A DNA stretch of 10,404 nucleotides from Fibrobacteres bacterium CG2_30_45_31 (GTDB lineage: Bacteria; Fibrobacterota; Fibrobacteria; Fibrobacterales; Fibrobacteraceae), in NCBI GenBank assembly GCA_001873075.1, contig MNYL01000025.1, positions 1-10,404 of the forward strand. The letters are read 5' to 3'. The notes under the pieces were generated by a model. It did not search any database and had not been told where the DNA came from. It was given only the letters and a program-made list of their open reading frames with translations. A program made the position numbers and the translations under genes. Position 1 is the first letter of the stretch. The number at the start of each line of letters is the position of its first letter. Below are positions 1-5,101 of the stretch, one piece after another.

Positions 1-855
1 TTGTCCATTTGCCTGGGAAGAAACTTCAACAAGAGTCCCCACTTCTGCATGAGTATATACTTTTTCGTTAATAAAACCCCGAATCATCGAGGGCGATTTG
101 CGAGTCAAAGTGAGAATCGGGTTGAAACTTGAAATTTTTTCACCGTCTCGAACATCTACCGTGGCAACGACCCAATCACCCTTCGCGGTAATCACCAAGT
201 CTTCTTGATCTTTTTTGAGCATATCCAATTCACGGCGAAGCGCGTCTGCTTCCGTCGCACTGCTTGTCTGCTGTAAGCCTTTACTCCCGCGAAGCAAGCG
301 AATCTGAGAATTAGCACTTTCTTCAAGAACGTTGAGTTCCTTTTGTAAATTACGAATGCGCATCATCATCGCATCATTGGAATCCACCGCGTTCAAAGAA
401 GATGCGGGAAGACTCTTTAATTTAGCGGCAATTTCTCGATTCTGCTTATACTCAGAATTTATTTTTTCAATCTCAAACAGAATCGTATTCCGACGCGTAG
501 AGAGGTCTGCTTGCACTTCCGCCACTTTTTGGTCAATGGTTGCCGTATTCAAGCTTCCACGACCTTCCAAAGCATCCAATTCGCGAGTCACTTCGTTCAT
601 ACGGAGAGCGAGATCGGCACGGCTTAATTCTACAAGGGTATCGCCATTCTTCACTTCTTCACCCGGAACCACATGAACTTTCACAATCTCTACGGCATTC
701 TGAACACTCACAACGGTTTCAGAAGCTTCTGCAATGCCTGTAAAAATGACCGTTTCGCCTTTGTAGAAAAAGCCGAGAGTCACTATGGCGACAATAGAAA
801 GAACCCAGGCAATAGGCAATTTATGAGCACGGACAAATCGTAATTTACAAAACAT
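1..855 (-). CDS. HlyD-type membrane-fusion (periplasmic adaptor) protein, partial
   Basis: This gene is open from its ATG at 855 to the window edge (285 codons seen, no stop), so the C-terminus is missing. Residues 13-31 form one hydrophobic segment after a short basic N-terminus, which suggests an inner-membrane anchor and a periplasmic body. Residues 45-85 look like the first half of a biotinyl-lipoyl domain (VPGEEVKNGDTLVEL). A charged helical stretch at about 85-215 fits a coiled-coil hairpin. Residues 220-253 (VRDGEKISSFNPILTL) match the second lipoyl half, and a beta-barrel-like part begins near 255. The order lipoyl-coil-lipoyl-barrel is that of HlyD/RND/ABC adaptors, which link an inner-membrane pump to an outer-membrane channel. 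The start is set by GGAG at 864-867, 8 bases upstream. It lies 2 bases after the DUF4956 stop, so translation is probably coupled. The transported substrate cannot be told from this sequence. Confidence 0.85.
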   Translation of the reverse strand, partial: MFCKLRFVRAHKLPIAWVLSIVAIVTLGFFYKGETVIFTGIAEASETVVSVQNAVEIVKVHVVPGEEVKNGDTLVELSRADLALRMNEVTRELDALEGRGSLNTATIDQKVAEVQADLSTRRNTILFEIEKINSEYKQNREIAAKLKSLPASSLNAVDSNDAMMMRIRNLQKELNVLEESANSQIRLLRGSKGLQQTSSATEADALRRELDMLKKDQEDLVITAKGDWVVATVDVRDGEKISSFNPILTLTRKSPSMIRGFINEKVYTHAEVGTLVEVSSQANGQ

Positions 856-857
856 TT

Positions 858-1541
858 TTACATCTCCGTCGTGGCATCTTGCATCATAAACTGAATGTCA
901 GAAAGCCCCTTGATTTTGGAGAGTTCTGTAAGCACTTCCGCTGCCGGGTGCTCCTTGCGCAAGCGGATCTGGTAAGCGCAATCAATACGAGATCCTCCAT
1001 CTACCTCTCTCATGGTCACCAAGACAAAAGTTTTAATATTGGCGCGCAACACCTTTTCCAAAGCCATCCGGGCGTCTGATTCGTTGGGCATTGCAAAACG
1101 CAACATCCCATCAAAGAAATTCTTCGTGCCAAGACCAGAACGACTCAAAATAAAAGCGATGATACAAAACACCAAAGTACCACCCGCAGCGACACCCCAG
1201 GCAAAAACACCGCAACCAATGCCTGCGCCCAAAGCCGCAAACAGGAACATAATATCTCGAGGATCCTTGAAACTCGTACGGAAACGCACAATAGAAAGGG
1301 CCCCCAACATACCGAGACCACGACCCACATTATCGCCAATGGCTTGCATCACAGTGGCTGCCACCACAGAACTCAACACAAGCGCCTGTACAAAGTTTCT
1401 GGAATAAGAAAGGCCTAAGAACGTCTTTTCATAGGTAAAACCGATACTGGATGAGAGGACAAACGCCAATAAAAGCGTGTAAATCATCGTGATAAGAGTC
1501 GGGTATGCCGTACTAGACTGTACAGCGAGTAAGTCAATCAT
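858..1541 (-). CDS. DUF4956 family integral membrane protein
   Basis: A 227-residue protein of the DUF4956 family, whose biochemical role is not established. Four hydrophobic segments are visible at about residues 14-34, 50-69, 97-115 and 117-134. A soluble C-terminal domain follows from about 145 to 227, probably cytoplasmic and of mixed alpha/beta character. The family hallmark lies between helices 2 and 3: GMLGALSIVRFRTSFKDPRD at residues 77-96, rich in Arg and Asp. The frame stays open to an ATG at 1580, but that codon overlaps a TATAAT box and lacks a Shine-Dalgarno site. The ATG at 1541 has GTGGAG 5 bases upstream and is preferred. The gene is followed after 2 bases by an HlyD-type adaptor. 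From general knowledge, DUF4956 genes often sit near CotH-kinase-like or VTC-type polyphosphate polymerase genes in surface or envelope loci; neither is visible here, so any such link is inference. Confidence 0.88.
   Translation of the reverse strand: MIDLLAVQSSTAYPTLITMIYTLLLAFVLSSSIGFTYEKTFLGLSYSRNFVQALVLSSVVAATVMQAIGDNVGRGLGMLGALSIVRFRTSFKDPRDIMFLFAALGAGIGCGVFAWGVAAGGTLVFCIIAFILSRSGLGTKNFFDGMLRFAMPNESDARMALEKVLRANIKTFVLVTMREVDGGSRIDCAYQIRLRKEHPAAEVLTELSKIKGLSDIQFMMQDATTEM
864..867 (-). promoter_or_regulatory. Ribosome binding site for the HlyD-type gene
   Basis: GGAG, read on the minus strand, lies 8 bases before the ATG at 855. It sits inside the last codons of the DUF4956 gene, which supports translational coupling of the two genes. 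Confidence 0.65.
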
Positions 1542-1546
1542 AAACA

Positions 1547-1552
1547 CTCCAC
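1547..1552 (-). promoter_or_regulatory. Ribosome binding site that decides the DUF4956 start
   Basis: GTGGAG on the minus strand, 5 bases before the ATG at 1541. No comparable site precedes the upstream in-frame ATG at 1580. Confidence 0.65.
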
Positions 1553-1578
1553 TTGTAGGTGTAGCTTCCAAAATACCC

Positions 1579-1584
1579 ATTATA
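1579..1584 (-). promoter_or_regulatory. Candidate -10 box of the DUF4956-HlyD operon
   Basis: A perfect TATAAT on the minus strand. Transcription would start near 1572, giving a leader of about 30 bases before the ATG at 1541. No good -35 box is found at 16-18 bases; a TTTACA at 1608-1613 is 23 bases away, too far for a normal sigma-70 promoter. The box is convincing as a hexamer, but the promoter as a whole is tentative. Confidence 0.4.
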
Positions 1585-1634
1585 AGTATTAAAGTGAAAC
1601 TTTGTTGTGTAAAAAAAATCTTCTAATGCTGTCG

Positions 1635-1640
1635 TTGACA
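1635..1640 (+). promoter_or_regulatory. Candidate -35 box / small palindromes upstream of rubrerythrin
   Basis: A consensus TTGACA lies in the divergent spacer, about 110 bases before the rubrerythrin ATG, inside a short palindrome GTTG-A-CAAC (1634-1642). A second one, TTTTG-GGA-CAAAA, lies at 1653-1665. No good -10 box stands 17 bases downstream of TTGACA; CAAAAT at 1661-1666 is 20 bases away. These may be a promoter with an overlapping operator for a redox regulator, but short AT-rich palindromes arise easily by chance. Confidence 0.25.
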
Positions 1641-1741
1641 ACATTTTTTTTATTTTGGGACAAAATCTCCCTATTCTTTAAAAATTTGTACTTTTTCTGG
1701 GTTGGTTTTACCGATCAAATAATCACCTATAACATACAATC

Positions 1742-1747
1742 AGAGGG
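1742..1747 (+). promoter_or_regulatory. Ribosome binding site that decides the rubrerythrin start
   Basis: AGAGGG ends 4 bases before the ATG at 1752. It supports this start over the in-frame upstream ATG at or near 1602, which would add 50 hydrophobic residues foreign to rubrerythrins. Confidence 0.7.
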
Positions 1748-1751
1748 AAAA

Positions 1752-2330
1752 ATGGGAAAAAGCATCAAAGGAACCGCGACAGAAAAAAACTTGTTAAAAG
1801 CTTTCTCTGGTGAATCACAAGCGCGTAATCGATACACCTATTTTGCAGGGGTCGCCCGTAAAGAAGGTTTAGTTCAAATTGCCGATATTTTTGAAGAAAC
1901 GGCGAATCAGGAAAAAGAACACGCTAAACGCTTTTGGAAATTCCTGGAAGGGGGACATTTAGAAATCACAGCCACATTCCCTGCTGGCGCGTCTTCTAAT
2001 ACTCTGGATAACCTGAAAGCCGCTGCCGCTGGTGAAAACGAAGAATGGACAACGCTTTATGCGGAATTTGCGAAAGTCGCCGAAGCAGAAGGTTTTAAGG
2101 ATGTCGCCCTCGCGTTCAAGTACATCTCCGTGTCTGAAAAGCAACACGAAAAACGCTACAATGATTTGTATGAAAACCTCAAGAGTGGCCGAGTGTTCAA
2201 ACGCAATGGCAAGGTAGTCTGGCGTTGCCGCAACTGTGGCTTTTTACACGAAGGCGAAAGCGCTCCGGAAATTTGCCCCGCTTGCCTCCACCCTCAAGCC
2301 TATTTTGAAATTCTCGGAGAAAATTGGTAA
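1752..2330 (+). CDS. rbr: Rubrerythrin (non-haem di-iron peroxidase)
   Basis: A 192-residue rubrerythrin of standard length. The family reduces hydrogen peroxide to water in the cytosol with electrons from NAD(P)H through rubredoxin-type partners, and protects anaerobes and microaerophiles from oxidative stress. The N-terminal four-helix ferritin-like domain carries all di-iron ligands seen in the Desulfovibrio protein: E21, E54 and H57, E95 and E98, E129 and H132. The C-terminal rubredoxin-like domain has its four iron cysteines as C159-x2-C162 and C175-x2-C178. The start is fixed by AGAGGG just upstream and by family length. The gene appears monocistronic: it is divergent from the DUF4956 operon, convergent with nhaA, and has a terminator hairpin 30 bases past its stop. 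Peroxide-linked control (PerR- or Fur-like) is common for the family, but no clear box is seen. Confidence 0.96.
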   Translation: MGKSIKGTATEKNLLKAFSGESQARNRYTYFAGVARKEGLVQIADIFEETANQEKEHAKRFWKFLEGGHLEITATFPAGASSNTLDNLKAAAAGENEEWTTLYAEFAKVAEAEGFKDVALAFKYISVSEKQHEKRYNDLYENLKSGRVFKRNGKVVWRCRNCGFLHEGESAPEICPACLHPQAYFEILGENW

Positions 2331-2338
2331 AGATTAAA

Positions 2339-3709
2339 CTATTTACCGATTTCTGCTACGGTGCTCTCGTTCTCGAGGGCACTTTCTTTTTTGCGCGTAA
2401 AGAAGTAAATAAAAACCATTCCCAAAATAGCCGAAATTAAGCTTCCTGAAAGAATGCCAATTTTAGCCGAAGCGAGTGTCGTAGAAAGGCCTCCAAAAGC
2501 GAGCTCAGAAACAAAAAGCGACATGGTAAAACCAATGCCCGCAAGCATTCCGCCGCCAAGCAAAAGACGCCAAGATACCCCGGTGGGGAGTTTTGAAATG
2601 CCGACTTTGATTGCAATAACCGAAAAAACAAAAATTCCAATCGGCTTGCCAATAATGAGACCCGCCGCAATGGATACGGTGACCCCGCTAAAAGACGCCC
2701 ACTCCACGAGCACGCCTGCATTAGCGAGCGCAAAAAGCGGCATAATGAGATAACTCACCCAAGGGTGCATTTTATATACAAAACGTTCTTGCAGTGAAAT
2801 ACTTTCTTTGGATGTTTTTAAAAGCGTTCTGCATAAATCATACTTTTCTTCACTTTTCAGCTTTGGTCCACCAGATAAAAAATTGCCTATTTTAACAGTT
2901 ACCACATCTAATTTTCCTTGGCAAAGCCATGGTTTCACTGGGGTTAAAAATCCGAGAGCAACGCCCGCAAGAGCGGCATGAACACCACTCATGACAAATG
3001 CATACCAAATAACAACAGCAAGAACCCCATGAAAAACCAAACTCCGAAGTCCCGCCCTAAAAGAAAGCCAGGTAAGAGCCAACAACGCAATAGCGACCAA
3101 TAGTCCAAACCAATTAATTTCCCCTGAGTAACCTAAAGCCACGACCACAATGGAACCAATATCATCCGCAATAGCAAGAGTCAAAATCAGAACATGCAAA
3201 CCGCGGGGAATACGATTGCCAAACAATGTCATGCAACCTACCACAAAAGCAATATCCGTCGCCATAGGGATTCCCCAGCCGCGATCGGCCCCCTCCGGGC
3301 ACAAAAGCATATACACGGCTGCTGGAAAAAGCATCCCCCCCAAAGCCGCAATAATAGGGAGACTCGCCGCTCGAATGTCGCGAAGTTCCCCATGGACTAT
3401 TTCACCCTTCACTTCTAATCCAACCATAAAGAAAAACAATGTCATTAAGGCGTCATTTACCCACCAGTGCAAAGGGTGCACCATTTCCCAATCGCCCAAG
3501 GAAAAACCAATGGGAAAGCTCCAAAAATCAGTATAGGTATCACTGCTAAAATTCGCCCACACAAGAGCACAGAGGGTGGCAAAAATGAGAAAAATACCGG
3601 AAGTGGTTTCAACGCGCAAAAAGCGCTGAATGGGGGCCATCAGACGATCAATAGGTTCCGTCGGGAAGAGAGTCTCTATACTTTGTCCAGTTATTTCTTT
3701 ATTTGTCAT
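2339..3709 (-). CDS. nhaA: Na+/H+ antiporter NhaA
   Basis: A 456-residue NhaA-type antiporter with about 12 hydrophobic segments. NhaA exchanges cytoplasmic sodium for external protons in the inner membrane and supports pH and salt homeostasis. The key residues known from the E. coli protein are recognisable: the ion-binding pair D182-D183 in LTLAIADDIG (D163/D164), T151-D152 in MATDIAF (T132/D133), K355 in LIIGKPIG (K300) and H244 in SGVHAALAG (H225). Some 70 residues exceed the 388 of E. coli NhaA. They lie in an N-terminal leader, a long polar loop at about 262-313 before the HPWVSYLIMPLFA segment, and a charged tail. The ATG at 3709 has no good Shine-Dalgarno site; a later ATG at 3640 is no better. 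The gene lies downstream of the PRPP-synthetase terminator. Its last bases converge on rubrerythrin and carry that gene's terminator on the opposite strand. Confidence 0.95.
   Translation of the reverse strand: MTNKEITGQSIETLFPTEPIDRLMAPIQRFLRVETTSGIFLIFATLCALVWANFSSDTYTDFWSFPIGFSLGDWEMVHPLHWWVNDALMTLFFFMVGLEVKGEIVHGELRDIRAASLPIIAALGGMLFPAAVYMLLCPEGADRGWGIPMATDIAFVVGCMTLFGNRIPRGLHVLILTLAIADDIGSIVVVALGYSGEINWFGLLVAIALLALTWLSFRAGLRSLVFHGVLAVVIWYAFVMSGVHAALAGVALGFLTPVKPWLCQGKLDVVTVKIGNFLSGGPKLKSEEKYDLCRTLLKTSKESISLQERFVYKMHPWVSYLIMPLFALANAGVLVEWASFSGVTVSIAAGLIIGKPIGIFVFSVIAIKVGISKLPTGVSWRLLLGGGMLAGIGFTMSLFVSELAFGGLSTTLASAKIGILSGSLISAILGMVFIYFFTRKKESALENESTVAEIGK
2361..2392 (+). terminator. Rho-independent terminator of rubrerythrin, inside nhaA
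   Basis: Arms GTGCTCTCG (2361-2369) and CGAGGGCAC (2374-2382) pair over 9 bases with one G-T, closing a TTCT loop. A T-rich tract, TTTCTTTTTT, follows at 2383-2392. The polarity fits plus-strand transcription from rubrerythrin. The whole element lies within the last codons of nhaA on the other strand. Confidence 0.85.
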
Positions 3710-3763
3710 AGGAAATTAAGGGGGCGAAGGGTTTAACGGGGATCTATCTCGATTTTCTTGTCA

Positions 3764-3787
3764 TAAAAAAACCCCTAAAAAGGGGTT
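3764..3787 (-). terminator. Rho-independent terminator after the PRPP-synthetase-like gene
   Basis: On the minus strand, arms AACCCC and GGGGTT (3782-3787 and 3770-3775) pair over 6 bases around a six-base loop. A run of six T residues follows at 3764-3769. It begins 6 bases past the stop of the PRPP-synthetase-like gene and separates it from nhaA. Confidence 0.85.
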
Positions 3788-3792
3788 ATAAA

Positions 3793-4959
3793 TCAATACA
3801 GATGTGGAGGCGGCCAGCGCGGGTTTTTCGAACTCATGTCCACCTTGTAGAAATTCTTATCAAAGCGACCATCGTATTCGCCATAAACTTGCATCACATA
3901 ACGAGCCATCCACTTCGCAAGCTTCAGCACAGTCAACTTGCGACGCAAACGCCCCTGACAGTCACGATTCATAACATCAGGGAGTGTACTCGTCGTCAAA
4001 ATTTCATCAATAGAATGGCTATTCAGCTTTTCACGAGCTTCGGGACTCGAATGGAAATGAGTCACACCAAAACAAACGCGATGAGGATTTCCCTTCTTCA
4101 GGTGTTCGCAGCACTGCACAATGGTAGAACCTGTGCGAACCATATCATCAAAGACAATCACATCCTTGCCAGCCAAGTAATCAAAGTCCACTTCACTTTG
4201 GTCGCTCAAGGTCATGCTCACTTCTCGTTCGCCACTACGAACCTTAGTCATGATCACTCGCTTGCACTCCGAAAGTTCCAGAGCATCCCACATGGCATTC
4301 ACAAACGGCGTTGCGCCCTTATCTGGAGCGACAATGACCAAGTTATCCCCATCTTTACCGGTTTGAACAAAATTTGAGGTTTTGATGTAATTGGCATAAA
4401 CTTCAGTAGGAATCATGTTGTGGAAATGACCCTCAAAAATTTCACTGAAAAGTTGTTGTACTTTCACACTGTGATTATGCACAGTGACCACCGCATCCAC
4501 ACCAGAAGCTTTCAAAAGCTGGGCATAAAGCAAAGACGTAAACGGCTGCCCATCAAATTTTTTAAGATCGGAAATGTCACGATCCTTTTCATTTTCACCA
4601 AAGCGGTGAGGGCCGCGATCCTGGGCGCTATAGAAAAGGTCTGGTTCTACTAAAACTACGCGGTCAGCTCCGTTGTCTTTAGCCGCACGAGCGAGAATGC
4701 AAGTGCGCATCGCAAGGTCATTGCGGCTGCGATCATGGGTAGAAACAGAGCAAAGTAAAACGATCTTACCCCGAAGACGCTTACCGATGTTTTCTTCATC
4801 GTAAACATCCAACATGTAGCGAGGGCAAAACTCTGAATTCGCAAATGTTTTCAAGGCGACCGTATCAGAAATATCATCACGAAGTCCGATATATTGAGCG
4901 ATATCAATCGCGAAAGGATCGTCAGTAAAAGTTCCAGTAACTACGAATCGATCTAACAT
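3793..4959 (-). CDS. prs: Divergent ribose-phosphate pyrophosphokinase (PRPP synthetase-like)
   Basis: A 388-residue protein with both phosphoribosyltransferase-like halves of PRPP synthetase, which makes PRPP from ribose 5-phosphate and ATP for nucleotide, His and Trp synthesis. The ATP-contact motif reads DLFYSAQDR at 107-115 (usual YFGYARQDR). H163 in TVHNHSVKVQQLF aligns with the metal-binding His of DLHAPQIQGFF, but the usual Asp is H161. K239 and R241 (TKVRSGE) match the catalytic-loop KRR. The PRPP loop is clear: FDDMVRTGST at 270-279. It is about 70 residues longer than classical Prs (around 315), with extra sequence after the ATP motif and a C-terminal tail (about 335-388) ending in an aromatic, proline-rich stretch. 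The ATG at 4959 is preferred because an upstream in-frame start at 5040 falls in the preceding gene's terminator. Real PRPP synthetase activity is likely; a paralogue with another role is possible. Confidence 0.82.
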   Translation of the reverse strand: MLDRFVVTGTFTDDPFAIDIAQYIGLRDDISDTVALKTFANSEFCPRYMLDVYDEENIGKRLRGKIVLLCSVSTHDRSRNDLAMRTCILARAAKDNGADRVVLVEPDLFYSAQDRGPHRFGENEKDRDISDLKKFDGQPFTSLLYAQLLKASGVDAVVTVHNHSVKVQQLFSEIFEGHFHNMIPTEVYANYIKTSNFVQTGKDGDNLVIVAPDKGATPFVNAMWDALELSECKRVIMTKVRSGEREVSMTLSDQSEVDFDYLAGKDVIVFDDMVRTGSTIVQCCEHLKKGNPHRVCFGVTHFHSSPEAREKLNSHSIDEILTTSTLPDVMNRDCQGRLRRKLTVLKLAKWMARYVMQVYGEYDGRFDKNFYKVDMSSKNPRWPPPHLY

Positions 4960-5024
4960 TGTAAATCCACGGGTTAAGGATTTAAATGGCCGCGTCCAAA
5001 ATACGACCACCTGCCACCAAAGAT

Positions 5025-5054
5025 AAAAAAAGCCCCGCAAAATGCGAGGCTTTT
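5025..5054 (-). terminator. Rho-independent terminator of glycogen phosphorylase
   Basis: On the minus strand, GCCTCGCA (5043-5050) pairs with TGCGGGGC (5032-5039) over 8 bases with one G-T, around a TTT loop. The stem can be extended by an A-run against the seven T residues at 5025-5031. It lies about 50 bases past the phosphorylase stop. Confidence 0.88.
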
Positions 5055-5101
5055 AAATGACAATAGAAAAAGCAAGCCTAAAATAAGGTCTTTTTAGAAG
5101 C

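Noticed and set aside
1012..1407. A 131-codon plus-strand frame opposite the DUF4956 gene
   Set aside because: It is antisense to a strongly conserved membrane-protein motif, and its low-complexity Pro/Ala/Lys composition has no hydrophobic core or domain.
1602..1751. An N-terminal hydrophobic extension of rubrerythrin from an upstream in-frame start
   Set aside because: It would add 50 residues not found in rubrerythrins. The ATG at 1752 has a good ribosome binding site and gives the standard 192 residues with ligands at canonical positions.
3710..3763. A promoter or ion-responsive leader for nhaA
   Set aside because: Only 54 bases separate the terminator from the ATG. I found no -35/-10 pair and no stable fold, so nothing can be called; nhaA may rely on read-through.
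3802..4377. A 191-codon open frame on the plus strand opposite the PRPP-synthetase-like gene
   Set aside because: It is fully antisense to a gene with clear family motifs, has no recognisable domain, and is rich in His/Thr/Ile as expected of a shadow frame.
4960..5040. A 27-residue N-terminal extension of the PRPP-synthetase-like protein
   Set aside because: The start codon at 5040 lies inside the hairpin terminator of the phosphorylase gene, and the added residues are simply a reading of the terminator and spacer.
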